Source: Gnomoniopsis sp. IMI 355080 (lineage: Eukaryota > Ascomycota > Sordariomycetes > Diaporthales > Gnomoniaceae). Taken from it: DNA of 64,000 nucleotides. Positions 1-12,856 of this stretch are shown here, in pieces. Both the position numbers and the translations under genes were made by a program. The stretch's first letter is position 1; each line of letters starts with the position of its first letter. Where the stretch lies: contig JAPEVC010000167.1 in NCBI GenBank assembly GCA_027946555.1, positions 19,373 to 83,372 on the forward strand, read 5' to 3'. A model generated the notes under the pieces. It had not been told where the DNA came from. It searched no databases and saw only the letters and a list, made by a program, of their open reading frames with translations.

Positions 1-2525
1 GCCGTCTCCGGCGAGACCTTACTTGCAGCCACAGAACATGCCCGGCAGAGAAAGCCGAAGATCGTTGGTGTTTCACTGTTCGTGTCTGTCAGGGTGTCGT
101 GCAGACTCTCCAGGGCTCGCCGTCACGCCTGAGCCGTCTCAGTGTATCCGTATTGTCACATCGTCCGAGAACAGGACGACAGCCTCGCGGACCCGCAATC
201 GTGGGACGGTGCAACGCTACCATACACCAACCTTCGACAAGCGAGATGAGGTACAGACGAAGAACACTGCTGCGTGTCTAGTTGATCCTGGACCTTGATA
301 GACATCGGAGAGTTTCGCCAGGTACCTGTCATCTCATGATTTTCTTTTGAAATGAGGCGAGTGCCAAACACACAAGAGCCCCCAGATGCAATGCTGATAG
401 TGTTCACATGTAGGCACGGCAGAGAGCCCTTAGACTATAGGTAGATACTTTCGACCTGCATCACATACGTAGTAGATCTGGAGCGGTGTGCTCACAAGTC
501 ACTTTCATACGTTAACAGTATATTTATGCATAGGGCTCGAAGGCAGGAGACAGTCTGTTACACAGCCTGGGCTTCTTTCAGCACTGTCAGCTTTCGGATG
601 CTCCCAACACGCCGGACGAAAAGCAGCAAGCCACTTACGGCAAGCGGGATATCACAGAAGAAATCCTTCCACGCCGTGCAGTAAACGCCACTGTCCGGCC
701 CGCACGTCCGTGCTGTCGATGTGAGCTACATAACGTGGTACCTGGGCATGTGGGAATTTCCCAACTGAATGGTAACGCTCATTAACGAGCAAATTACCAC
801 GCGATGCTTTCCAGGATTGGTCTAGCTATAACTCTAAGTTCCAAACGAACTTCTTAGCCCAGTGGACTCGGAGAAATATCGTATTGTGAGGCGTCCATTG
901 TATGCTATGCGCGATTAATGAGACTTGGGCAATCGTAGAAACGATCTCCCTCGCTATTTGTCTTTTGCGACAGGAGAGATAACTTTCCGCGGATCCCTCG
1001 GCGAGTGGAGACTCAAGGGTTGAGTTGGTTCCCAACGGTTCGCTACCTAAGTAGGACCACCGAACTGGGTCAGGGAGGGGTCGCTAGAGAAATATGCACC
1101 TCGCTAGGGGTCCTTCACACCTTAAGCACTTAGTAGCTTGTAGAGCTGGCGCGGTCATCTTATACAAACGCAGGGCATTAGCAAAGGTGAGAGAGAACGT
1201 GGTTGTTTCACTGATGTTCGTATGCTATCGAAAGGCACCGGGTCTGTGGTGGTAGCAGAATAATTGCCGTCTGATATGAGATTGCAAGTATTCTTACACG
1301 CAATGCTATTGTCTGCGTGCTTTGCCCTGAGCCCTGCAATGTCAGAAGTAGGCTTCAATTGAGTCATTTATCATAAAAGCCCACGGTCTGGGATACCGTC
1401 GCAACTCGTCACAGCTTATTTCGTACCTGCAGGACGTCAGACGCCTCACGCCATGTAGATTTTAATTGACCAATCGAGATCCCATGCCCAGCGTTCTCTC
1501 CTGTCCCTCGCATTAGCTGATGAATATTCGAGAAAACACGCCCTTGTGAGGCTCGATGACCAAGACGCCATTTCAATCCGAAACATTGTCAAGAGGAAGG
1601 AATACAACAACAAAAAAGGCTGACTTCCTATCACATCATTTCCCGAACTGTCCATGGGGGAATCCCCCTCCGCCTCGGCCGCACAGACGCCGAGGGAAGC
1701 GGACCCGGAGAACAACCCCGGATCGACATCAGGCGGTGGGGTCGCCCCGGTCGCTCGCCCGCAGTGTCGGGGCACTAAGCCACTCCTGAGACTAAACTGA
1801 ACTACCTACGTACGCAGAGCGAGCAATCTGTGTAGCGGTCCCACGTAGGGTCTACGTGTCGTGGGCGAAGGTGAAACGTTGTTGCTGTACGTGCGTTACC
1901 CGCGATTTGGCGGGCCGAATACTTTTGCGCGGTCCGTGGTGTTGACGGAAAACAGCGGAGACTATGCCGTGCTGGGTAATCGGAGCGCGGCTGTTAGACT
2001 TGTCAAGACTGAGACATTGGTGTTGCGGGTCAAATTTTTTTTTTGTCTTTTTTTTTGGCTGTTGTCGTTTTCCTTGGCAAGAGGTCGTGCTTATGGAGTG
2101 TTCTTGGTAGCGGATCGCAGGCGATCGGGAGTGATCTTCCCATTGAGATCTCTGTTCGAAGAGGACGGCCGTTTCCGATTCCATGAGATGGTCAACGAGA
2201 CCCCGAGCTAGCGGAAGTCGTCTGAGAGATACAAAATGTGCCTCTCGTATGGTTATCTGATAAGCCGTTGGGCCCATATTGCCAGTCTGTTCGAAGGGGG
2301 TGTTGATTCGGGGGCGACGAAGGCCAACAGTGTGCGTGGTCGGGCGAACGACTCGTTGTCTCGCTGGCAAGACCATGGTCCTAGGTAGGCAAAACGTGAT
2401 AGGGGGACTTCATACGATCTATATCTGATATAATAACTTTTCTAATAGCACCTAGGCAGCTCCACAAGACATCTATGACATACAAGCCCAAGTTTCCTGT
2501 GACCGACACAGGTTGTTAATAAGAC
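1..2525. other. Intergenic region, no gene recognised
   Basis: No reading frame here resembles a family I know, and no convincing donor/acceptor chain is visible. The longest open frames are a minus-strand frame at 1852-2376 (174 codons) and an overlapping plus-strand frame at 1861-2211. They overlap each other, and the minus one is lysine-rich only because it crosses two T-runs (2035-2044 and 2048-2056). I read both as chance. A TAGGTA-type motif lies at 2381-2390. The left end could hold flanking sequence of a gene outside the window. Confidence 0.5.
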
Positions 2526-4049
2526 TCAGGCCGATTTCACAGCTGACAGGATGTCCAAAATTTCAGACTCAAACACATCTTCGAGCAGTGTCTTTGGCTT
2601 CCAAGCAAACTCCTTCCTCGACCGATTGGCAGAACAGCGTGCCGTGGTTCGGTTTGCCCAGCTCGGTGCATTTGGGCTGTCTACTGGGACAGACAATGGC
2701 GAAGGCTCTGGAATGGCGCCCTTTGCGTGCAATATTGTAGCCATCTGGGTGCAGAATTTGAGCTTTTGGTGCTCGCCATTTTCAGCACTGCCAACGCAAA
2801 GTCAGCAAAGCGTAATCCACCGAGCCTGGCAGCTGTACTGCACAGCACACCACATGATACAGACGTACAAGTAAAACCTTTCAAATCCAGCCGGCTTTGT
2901 GGCGGCAATGTTGAACTCCATAGAGCGGATTACCATGTCTGAGACGTCTTGGATATGCACGTGAGCCCATATGTTGGTTCCTTCGCCGGCGTAGAGGACG
3001 CGCTGGTGCCTCAGCGCCAGGCGAACGAGGTTGGGAAAAGGCGACGAGATGGTCTTGTACGGCCCTGTCCCGCGACCAAATATGACACCTGGACATATGA
3101 TAGATGCGGTGAGTTCACCTGCCAGATCCGCTCGGACTACCCTGTGACACTTTGTCAGTCCCTTCTGCCTTTGGCATCGCAGTCAAGATTCTCTCGTCTC
3201 CTGCCACGCCGAAGACGAGATGGGAAGGCAATGCGAGATTCGAAATGAGCATCAATGACAGCCCGCTGTACGTACTCAAGATCGATCAATCGATGCAGCG
3301 CACTATCTGGAATAGACTTGATCTGCTCGACATCGAGATCATCGTACTTTGGCACGTCCTCCAATTTCCCCGTCGGCTTGGACTCAATGAGCTGCGTGCC
3401 GGAGATGTGCACCAACACGCCCTGCTTGCCATGCATTGACCTGGCCTTTGCGAGGCCTTTGTTGATGGCTTTTGTCAACCCGAGATCATCAGATGTTGCC
3501 GCATTAATGACAATGTCAAACTCAGCCGAAGCACTCTCGATCTTAGCAAGATCCTCGTGGGAGGCCTAGGTTAACAATCAGTTTGAGAACACTCCAGACA
3601 ATAGCGACGACATGTCCGTATAGGTGAAAAAGGAGAGGGAAAAGTATCTAGCGTATGTGACAAGATACCAAAAGCTCTACAATTCATTGCCCGAACTCGG
3701 GAGGGCCCTGACTTGAAGGAGATGGGCCACTTCCATACTATTCGAGTCCAAGGAGGAAGATCCATCTCATAGATGATTGTTCACCAAGATACCATACCAC
3801 TAGTCAATTTCTCCAACGAATCTCTCAATATTGGCTCCGGCAATTCGGCTGCACCAGTGGAAACTTTTCAGGCCTACTCTGAAAACCTGCCACACTTACC
3901 AAAAGTACTTTGGCCTTCCGCCCGCCAAGGCAGGCTTCGCGCTCTGGTCTCACAACGCAAGTGATATCGTAATTGGCTTTCTCAAGATCAGTCAAGACTG
4001 TACCGCCGAGGAAACCAGTGGCGCCGAGCAGGAGGACCGTGTATGCCAT
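2526..4049 (-). CDS. NAD(P)-binding Rossmann-fold epimerase/NmrA-like protein
   Basis: Predicted 324-residue protein in four exons: 4049-3900, 3565-3276, 3141-2869 and 2787-2526. The frame closes at every junction (codon phases 0, 2, 2). The N-terminus carries the dinucleotide-binding motif GATGFLGG at about residues 9-16. The core has INAATSDD, then ISGTQ, then ICPGVIFGRG, the order seen in extended SDR / nucleoside-diphosphate-sugar epimerase-like proteins of fungi. The C-terminus has an AENGEH motif and a WKPK motif, as in that family. The usual catalytic Tyr-x3-Lys is not evident; the matching region reads HRLIDLE, so the protein may be a redox sensor or an NmrA-like regulator rather than an enzyme. 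Donors at introns 2 and 3 are GTACGT. Intron 1 is unusually long (334 nt). The family is confident, the substrate is unknown, and the missing Tyr/Lys pair is the main oddity. Confidence 0.75.
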
Positions 4050-4210
4050 GTTGGCGAGATTGTCGCATACGCTGTAGGAGATGAGGGGTTTGCTCCAGGT
4101 AAGAGTGCTGTGGTTGCAAATTCCGCTCGTGGTGAGTGCAGACGCATTGTAGTATATGTAGTATGCTGATGTCACCCAGCCACGACCAATCGGAACATAC
4201 TCGTTCAAAA

Positions 4211-4293
4211 TCGGGTATGGTGTAGCGGTAACATCGGTGACTCTCATCTTCTAGATAACTCACCAGCCCGGGGTTCGACTCCCCGTATCCGAG
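4211..4293 (+). tRNA. tRNA-Glu(CTC) with a 12-nt intron
   Basis: A full cloverleaf can be drawn. The acceptor stem is TCGGGTA paired with TATCCGA. The D arm is GTGT/ACAT around AGCGGTA. The anticodon stem is GGTGA/TCACC. The T arm is CGGGG-TTCGACT-CCCCG, with discriminator G at 4293. The anticodon CTC lies at 4243-4245. Twelve extra bases (4247-4258) sit after position 37, the canonical place for a nuclear tRNA intron. Internal A box (TGGTGTAGCGG) and B box (GGTTCGACTCC) are present. A T7 run at 4296-4302 is a good RNA polymerase III terminator. The gene lies 161 bp from the start of the divergent epimerase gene. Confidence 0.93.
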
Positions 4294-4295
4294 AA

Positions 4296-4302
4296 TTTTT
4301 TT
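4296..4302 (+). terminator. Pol III T-run terminator of tRNA-Glu
   Basis: Seven consecutive T residues start three bases after the discriminator base of the tRNA, which is sufficient for RNA polymerase III termination. Confidence 0.8.
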
Positions 4303-7300
4303 ATTTTTCCTCAAAGTGGACGCATTGTGCTGAGGAATTGTACATTTGCTTCTTGCGCTTTATTTTTCTCCCGTCCCTCCAAGCAAGTCTCTCGAACTCT
4401 TTAGGATATGCTTAGTCAGCACACTCGACCCTGACAGACTACATTGCAACCGTCTACCAATAATTTTAGTTCCTTTCTGGTCATTAAAACTTTCCAGAAT
4501 ACATACCCATATCAAGTGCTCTACATACCATGTTCTTGAATATGAGTCAAGTACTCATATAATGGCGCCTGGGATCTGTATATGTTGTGCCAATGACAGG
4601 GGTTGGCTGCGGTGACTTGACGATCGAGACCGCGAGTACCGGTGATGTGGCCGAGACTGTTACAGGACTGTTAGAGTACAGCATAAACTTGTATAGTATC
4701 CTCCGTGTCTAGAGATCCAAAGTCAAGTTGGAATGGCCAGCATCATTGCGAAGTCGCCCGCCAGAAGACGGATCGGAAAACTCACAATACCCCCTTTGCC
4801 AAGAGAACTGTTAAAGCAATTGCTGAACAAAAAGCATCCCCCGTCATTCAAAAATAAAATCTAAAATAAAATAAATTTTCAAAAAGTCCCTCTGATAAGC
4901 GGACTGCCGCAATCAGCATCGTCCTTCGCGGTTGGTACTGTCGTGGTCCTGGTTGTGGACTTCCACAAGAAAATCTTATCTCTTTGGCTGATGAAAAGGC
5001 ACGACTCTGCAGTGTGTGAGTCAGTTCGCGATATAAAAAAATTCGATGGAATCTCCTGGAGTCCTCAATGGATTTGGATTTTCTTAGACGCGGATTAACG
5101 TTTTAGATATCGTGCGCGGGGTGACGCACACGAGCCAAACAGTAGTCAAAGCGACTTTGTAGGATTCCCGTATCAATTGCGCAAGGCAGTCGTCGATGCT
5201 TGTTGTCTTTTTTGTTTTTTGAGAGGAGGGGGGGGGGGGTTAAGGAACCAAATAAGGCATATATGTAGGAGTTGTAAACGTTGAGACATGTCGACCACGG
5301 CATATCTCTAAACATGCGGGCGGGCGAAGCTGCGACCAGGTCTGCAGACTGGATAACTTGAAAGAATAGAAGGGCACCACCCGGTCTTGAGTAGCGTACA
5401 TCACATCAGAGCACATCTGCACGAGTTGCCACAATTTGACTGGCCATTGCCAATGTATGCAGACATCGCACACTTGCCCTAGAACCACAGTGAATTGCGC
5501 TCGGGCCCAGAGGCATCATCAGGGGCATAGGTGTCCTAGAAGGAGAGCCTCCATGTTCATCAGATTCTCAAACTTGCGATCTTAATCACCCTTCTATATC
5601 GGCAACTCAAAGATTACATTGTTGTGGGACGAGGGGCTACTGCAAGATGAATGATCCTCCATGCAGGCCTTTTTGTCGACCCGTAATCGAGAGCTCCCTG
5701 TCTCCTCGGGTAATCGATGCTACTTCGTCATTAATTGCAGATGTTTTGTTCTGTCTTTACGTCAAATTGACAACATCGCTGTATTCAGTAACAATACCGG
5801 AGCCATTCACGTCAGACCTGCCATTGGATCCCGAGGTCAACATAAATAGGAAAATGTTCGGACTCCCTAAGGCTCGCTACAAGGGGTGTGACCTTTAAAC
5901 CATGGATGACAGGCTTTGAGACTATGGCGAGATCGTACTTTGAGATGTTGTAGGAAGTCTCGAAAACAGCGCTGATGAGGAATAGGTGGACGGCCTGGGG
6001 GAATAGATTTTCTGAAGCAAGTAATCACATTATGAATCGTCTCGAAAGTCAGAACTTGAAAGATGTTGCAGCCGAAGAGAACACCAATCTCGACCCACAG
6101 CCCCTTGCGTGGCTCTTGTCAATCTCTTTTCGAAAGAGAGCATTCGGTATTTGCATGAACATGTTGAACGAAGCGAACTTCACGATTGACAGAATATGAC
6201 AATGACATGCGATGTGGCGTTGAATGTGGACGTTCCAGTCATAATTACCACATTAACCAGAAGAAAAAAATCAGGTCTGTCGAACCCTCCAGCCTTGATC
6301 AGAGCAAACACTGACAAGATGGTAGTGAGTACAGAGACATTGATAATGAGGACAGCGTTGACGAGTGTCGCCATTCGCCACCCTCCAGCAAGATGTGCAG
6401 TAGAAACTTGACCCGTAGGTCACTGCTCGATGGGCCTCGGAATGCTGTCAAGCCACTCAGACTCCTTCATTTTCATTCTGTGAGAATATCAGGTAGGAAT
6501 CATCGATCTCTGACGAGCAGTGCAAGCAATGTGATGAGGATAAACTATACTCTAGACTAACTGGTCTAGGAAAAGAGCAACAGATCAAAATATCCAGAGA
6601 GACATATCATGCTATCATAAATTTATCCGTGCCTATTGAACTTATGATATGGAAGATTATGCTGCATTAATTTTAGGAATCTATATCTGCAGATTATAGG
6701 ACTTACTCTCTATATCGGATTTCGACCGCTATCTAATACTCGGATAATTGCTAACAAAAGTGGTTCCGTGATAATTCAATCATACCTGGTAGGCGTGAGG
6801 TAGATATGTACTATACGTACCTAGCCAGGTAGCGGCTATTCTTAGACCAGAGGAATTGCCAAGGGACCACAAAGTGCCCCGTGGACCTCAAGTCTTGCAG
6901 CACTTGCAGCAGTTCATAGTATTGAATCTTGGGCCGCTAAAGGGGCACGACTCTGTTGGATGATGTAGAATGGATTGTTTATCAGCCAAAAAGGCCATAT
7001 TAACATGAGATATTTACAAGAGCCTAGAATTAATGTTGATCAAAGACCTAATTTACATCAGGCCCAGACACAGCAGACTGAACAACCAACACAAGCAAGT
7101 TGCTGTACTTTTCAAGTGCTGTCTATCCTCTCTAACACCCACTTGATCTTCTGCATATCTAGTTGGGTCCCTTAGTTAATGTAATGAAGAACCTCCTTAA
7201 TCAATAAGCTTACTTCCCAGCAGAAAGTCTGCACAGTAGTATTGGGCAATGTTTTGCTTTGTTGGTACCCAGGTAGGTATTCATAGGATCATGGTACCTA

Positions 7301-7888
7301 ACTGAGGATCAAGCATCACGCTAGCACGAATCAGGGGCACGAGGTACTTGTATTTGGTACCTAGGCCCACATCCACGCCACGCACAGTCCAAACCCCGCG
7401 AACGCAACTTTAGTTGATATGGACATCAGCCTGCCAAGCTGGAGCCTGTGACCTCTCTTGCATCCAGCTCTCACAAGCCTCAACTCTGCATCCACAATCA
7501 CGCTCCCTCATACATGCGACCCAACCCATACTCATATCTACACCCACACCCAACAGCAACTTTACCTTCCTGTCTTGCCGCCTTGCTGCTGTCAGCATCA
7601 TCACAGGTATCACCCCTGTCACAGGCCTCATCCCGTGCCCTGTACTTTGCGACCCCTTACTACTCGACTCGAAACCATTTCCACTTCTACCGCGCCAACT
7701 CGATTGTTGCTCAAACGCCACCCTACTTTCCAACACCACTCTGCTTTTCAGAAAGACATTCTTCTGCCACTGCATGACTATACATCTGCCTTCCCGACAA
7801 TCGCAAGAACTCAGATACCCTGCCATCTCGCCCTCCAGCTAGCTGTCTCCCAGCTCTGGCAGCGGCTCTTTGCTCTTGAATTTCCAAC
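4303..7888. other. Gene-poor interval of 3.6 kb
   Basis: No intact gene is supported. The interval is AT-richer than its flanks, especially 4830-5060 and 6540-6820, and has a run of 12 G at 5228-5239. On the minus strand, 6374-6180 encodes 64 hydrophobic residues that read like membrane helices. They are followed at lower coordinates by short fragments in shifting frames down to about 5850. This could be the relic of a membrane-protein gene, but no family can be named. Several TAGGTACC-type motifs occur at 6783-6832, 7264-7300 and 7356-7365. The last 450 bp is pyrimidine-rich and is probably the promoter and leader of the ArfGAP gene. Overlapping frames at 7410-7973 are artefacts of that composition. 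Confidence 0.45.
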
Positions 7889-10800
7889 ATGGGCAATGTC
7901 TCGAGCAGGCCCGATGAGGGCGCTGCTCTGTTCCTTCGAGACCAGATGCGACGTGAGTCCCTATAGCTACTGAAATAGGCTGCCACTCCTGAGGACCACG
8001 AGCAGACCCCGCTGATCATGTGCCTTTTTCTAGTATCCATTGCATCGCTAGTCATCAGCAACAGTCAATGGCGCACCTCTATCCAGATCTCCCCAAATGG
8101 CTTCCCCGCTACAAGAGTAGTAGCATCACGATCCTATGGCGACAGCACTCCTATCGAGTTCATACAGGTCTGTTTATGTTTAGTCCTTTCTGCAGGCTCA
8201 AACACATACAACGGTTCATTCCTTGAGACTGACTAGCTGTTGCGACTTGCAGGATCCCGAGTCTATATCCGGCGCGCCGAATTTCATTCTCAAGCTGAGC
8301 AACGATGACGAGCTCATGTTCACATTTACATTCCACATCCGCCAAACCTCTCCCCCAAGCTCCGGGCCGAACAGCCACCCTGTGGACACCCAGATTAACG
8401 GTCTCACACACGTACACGCCCCTACCTTGCGCGAAGTCGAAACCCTCGTCACAAGGGAATTCCACGCCAACCCAAACTTACACAAGAACCCCAATGTCGA
8501 GCTGATTGGCGATTTTACGTCAGGGGGTAGCCCGACTGTGACGTTCGATTGGTCGTGGAAGTGGAAGCCGCCAAGGGCTGGGGAGGATCCAGGCGGCGGT
8601 TGGAGGAATACGTGCAGTGTACGTTGTTTGACAACTATCGTGGATTCATTGCGCCTGGCTAACTAGTCGTCAGTTCGTACAATATGATTCCCGCGCACAT
8701 GAGCTGCAGACCCTCGCCAGCTTCTCATTCTGGGTCCATAGTAAGTTCGACGGCAGCTCTTCTAGCAAGTTAATTCTGACAAATCGCAGATACATCCTCA
8801 CCACTCTCGGCTCCACCGACCTCACCACCTCCCTTCCTCCTCACCGTGCCTCCGAGAACTCGTGGTGCTTCCTCTCAGTCCGTCGAGTCGAGGATGAGCA
8901 ATCTCGATATTGACGAGCCAGTATCTCCACCAGCCACTTCGACCGATTTCAAGAATGTACTATCGCCTCCCGCCGTGGGCAATCCGTCCTCCCTCTCAGT
9001 GACCTCCCAAGAGACTGTCAGAGTCGATGTTTCTTGCCCACGACCCAGTGACGATGTCTCAGCTACGGACGACGGTCCTGTATTCCGGGCAACGATCAAG
9101 GCTCTCGAGCAAAAGACTGGAAATATGAGGACACAAATGAAACGCATGATTAAAAAGGCAGAAGCCGCTCATCTTGCGCAGAACGAGTCAAATGAGGCTT
9201 TCGCAAGCTTCATCGAGGCCCTGAAGGATGCTTCTTCCACGAATGCCAATGCGGTTCAACCTGCTATCGAGCACTATTTCGACAAGATCGCACGAGAGAT
9301 CCTAAGCTACGAGAAAGCCAACGCCAAGAACCTCCAGAAGATTGTGATCGAGCCTCTGAGCAAGTTGTATACTATGGACATCAAGCAGGCCGAGGCGAAG
9401 AAGCGCGACTTCGAGGACGAAAGCAAGGACTTCTATGCATACGTCAGTCGGTATCTTGGGCAGCGCCAGGACTCGATCAAAGCCAAACACAGCGACACGA
9501 AGTATCAGACGAAGCGAAGGAATTTTGAGCTCAAGCGCTTCGACTATTCATCCTTCATGCAAGATTTGTCCGGAGGCCGAAAAGAACAAGAAGTGCTGTC
9601 GCACCTTACCAAGTTCGCAGATGCCCAAGCGAGGCTGTTCCTAGAGGCGGGACACAAAATAGAGCACTTCCTTCCACAGTTGGAGGCGTTATCCAGCGAG
9701 GTTCAAATTGCCGATAAGGAGTACCAATTCCAGAGGAGAGAGCGAGAAGAGAAGCGGAGGGTTCTCGAGAAGAGTAATACAAACTATGTGGAGCCGGAAT
9801 CCGTACCCACTGCGGCCATTTCAAGCACTGGGAACGGGAACGGAGTGATCTCAGAGAGCGAAATGAGCCGGGCGGACAGCACCGGATCACAGTTGAGAGC
9901 GATTGCCATAGGCAACTCTAACTCGTCAACTAGTAATGCTGGTGACTTGTCCAGATCACCAGGGAGTCTCAACCATGGCCTCATGGCTAGCCCGTCACAG
10001 AAGTTCAAGGGCATTCGTGACCTTGAAGAGCGCGATGCTGCTCTCGCCGACCTGGCCGATAAGGAATCACAGAGGAAGGAGGGTCTTCTATGGTCTCTGA
10101 ATCGACCAGGTGGACATGTGGACCCTCGCAACTTGAACAAACAAGGCTGGCACAAGTAGGTCATCATTCCGCCTGAGGCACCAAACGAATAGCTGATTTT
10201 TCTTTCTACAGGTTCTGGATTGTCCTGGATCAGGGCAAGCTATCCGAGTACAGCAACTGGAAGCAAAAGCTCGACTTGCACATGGAGCCCATTGACCTGC
10301 GGATGGCGTCAGTGAGGGAAGCCCGGAACGCAGAACGCCGTTTTTGCTTTGAGGTGATCACACCGCAATTTAAGCGCGTCTATCAGGCAACGTCTGAAGA
10401 TGACATGAACAACTGGATAACAGCAATCAACAACGCGCTGCAGAGCGCTGTCGAGGGCCGTGTCAGGGACAGGCCACTCCAAGATCCTTCTCCGTCCACA
10501 GAGAGTAGCGGTGGATCTTTCAGAAGAGACATTGGGTCAATCTTGACGGGCAAAAGCCCTTCGCTGGGTCACGCGCAGGCACATCCGCCTTCCCTCATGC
10601 CCGGTCGGCGAACGACTGTGGGTGCGCGTCCGTTGACAGCAAGAGCGCCTAGCAATACCTACGACGAAAGTCCGGATAAACTCCTCCAAGCCTTACGGGA
10701 GAATGATCAAGGAAATTGCTGGTGCGCGGACTGCGGGTCCGGGTCGAAGGTCGAGTGGGTCTCTATCAACCTGGCCATTATCTTGTGTATCGAGTGCAGT

Positions 10801-11559
10801 GGCATTCATAGATCTCTGGGAACGCATATCAGCAAGGTCCGCTCGCTCACCCTCGACATCACATCATTTACGCCCGATATTGTCGAGCTTCTTCTATTGG
10901 TGGGCAATCGCGTTGCGAACATGGTCTGGGAAGGCAAGCTGGACCCTACCGTCAAGCCAGGGCCACAAGCAACCCGCGAGCAGCGGTTGCGATTCATCAC
11001 TGCCAAGTACGTCGACAAGGCATTCGTCGAACCTCTCTCGTCCACCCTATCACGGTACCCCTCACCCGACGACACGCTTCTTGCAGCGGTCAAGAAGAAT
11101 GAGATCCAACAAGTCATCTACGCCCTCGCCCTGGGCGCCAACCCCAACGTCCTCGACAAGTCTCGGGGCACTCATGCTGTCTTCCTCGCCCTCGCGGCTG
11201 CTGACCCTGCCGCACCTGGCGCGTCTCCAAACTCCCTTCCACCCTCACAAGGTGACGGAAAACCCGTCCCTTTTCCCACCGCGGAGATGCTCCTTCAAAA
11301 CGGTGCCGAGTTGCCGCAGGGTATGCCCGCCTTCCCCCTAAGCCGTAGTGCGCAAACCTACCTCGAGCAAAAGCGTGGCAGGTCAAATGCCGCATCACTG
11401 TCAACTGGGTCGAACAACTTTGACTCGGTAGGTTCGCTGCACAGCAGCAGCAACCCGCTGATGACCAGAGAGAAGAGTGAAAGGGACAGGGAAGGTCGCG
11501 TCACGAAGCGAGCAAGCGCTGGTGGTCGTCTGGCCAAGTCGCCTATTCCTGAGAGGTAG
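7889..11559 (+). CDS. csx2: Arf GTPase-activating protein with BAR, PH, ArfGAP and ankyrin-like regions
   Basis: Six exons (7889-7952, 8034-8167, 8253-8618, 8674-8740, 8790-10155, 10212-11559) give a 1114-residue protein with frame kept at every junction. Exon 1 starts MGNVSS, a likely N-myristoylation sequence. A coiled-coil BAR region spans about residues 305-540. A PH domain covers about 660-755 (GWHKFWIVLDQGKLSEY, then FEVITP and a DDMNNWITAI helix). The ArfGAP zinc finger lies at about 825-950, with CADC and CIEC pairs and the arginine-bearing GIHRSLG. An ankyrin-like stretch follows (LALGANPNVLD). This architecture matches fungal Csx2/centaurin-type ArfGAPs and animal ACAPs, which promote GTP hydrolysis on Arf at Golgi or endosomal membranes. 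The Ser/Pro-rich linkers and tail are probably disordered. The symbol follows the S. pombe/Aspergillus usage and is less certain than the domain calls. Confidence 0.92.
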
Positions 11560-12856
11560 GGCTGCTCTGTACCGCTGTACTTCTGGCCGTTGCATCGTGG
11601 CAAACGTGGAGATGGAGAAGAAGAGGAGGAGGTGGTAGAGACACTAGTGAAGCATGTCTTGTTGAGAATGAGTTCTTCGTCTTAAGCGATTTCATTCCGC
11701 GGAGGCCTCCGACGGTAGAACACGATGAATACAGATTCGAATAGTCGCCATACAGTAGGCAGTTGGTTAGGGTTTTTGGGATGGGCTGGCTGTTTGATAC
11801 CACCTTTTGTGCTTTCATCGAAGCCACGGCGTCATTTGGATGGAAAGTAAAGCCAGGGGTTTACGGGAGCGATTGCGTTGCGTTGCGCATTAGGCATCAA
11901 ATGGATTTCTGGGCTCGTGTCAGCTATTTGTTCCACGTTCGCTAGAACTGGCAATGACACTTGCCACCTGTCAGTCTATCTGTATTGGTTTCTTTTTTCT
12001 TGGTTCCAAACAGACGATATTATATACATCCAAAAGTATACATGCAGCCGGCGAGTGCCGGCGGGAAGCTTGAGCCTTTTGGAAAATCAAGGGGAGGTGG
12101 ATGGTTTCAGGTTTCGGCGGGGGAAGGGAAGGGTCTTATACTGCAGCACTGTATGATCATGATAATGGCTGGCATGAGGTACAGGGTGTTGATGGATTCG
12201 ATTGAATCTGCCGGTGTCATGATGCTCAGGAATCGCTCGCATGCAGGTTTTTCTAACCTGCCATAATTGTAATAGACCATGATCAGCTCAATGGGCCAGT
12301 ATTGACATGCATCATTAAGTCACTATCCATAATTTCCTGGCTGTTGTGTAAGGTGAAGCTGTAGAGGTTTACAGTAATGCCATATTGAATTGTTATTGAA
12401 CCTGATTCAAGCCTTAAAATGACTGCTTATAGAGAACAATGAACCCTCCTCTTCGACTGCTCGCCAGATACTGCAGACAGTGATCATTCGGCCTCGTCAA
12501 TCCCAAATAACGCCGTTGCTTTTCCGTCCAATCGATATAATCCATCAACAAGAGAAATGCTGTATGTACTTACTCTGTGCTGCTTGCTCTCCATAAAATG
12601 TTGATGTCAACGGCATCATACCTAATCGTCTCATTCCTTACACATGATCCTAAGCCGCGTGCCACCTCACTGACATCAAACCAGAAGCAAAATGTGAATG
12701 CGCCAGTTGGTCTGCTTGTTGCGTATGCAACGTAAACTTCCAAGCTCCTCGAGATTGCCACTCCTACACCGACTAAAACTCAAAATCAAACTCGAAGGAG
12801 TCTCCAAGTGAAGCTTCTTGAAAGCGTGTCGTTAAAGTTGTAGGGATCTCGCGATG
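11560..12856. other. Convergent intergenic region
   Basis: This stretch separates the 3' ends of the ArfGAP gene (plus) and the checkpoint kinase gene (minus), so it should hold two 3' UTRs. Short frames near 11960-12266 have no family resemblance. I see no RNA gene or repeat. Confidence 0.5.

Noticed and set aside
1852..2376. 174-codon minus-strand frame
   Set aside because: It overlaps an equally open plus frame, crosses T-runs that create lysine stretches, and shows no motif or splice context.
7410..7973. Several overlapping frames on both strands before the ArfGAP gene
   Set aside because: They come from a C/T-rich leader with few stops and have no family resemblance.
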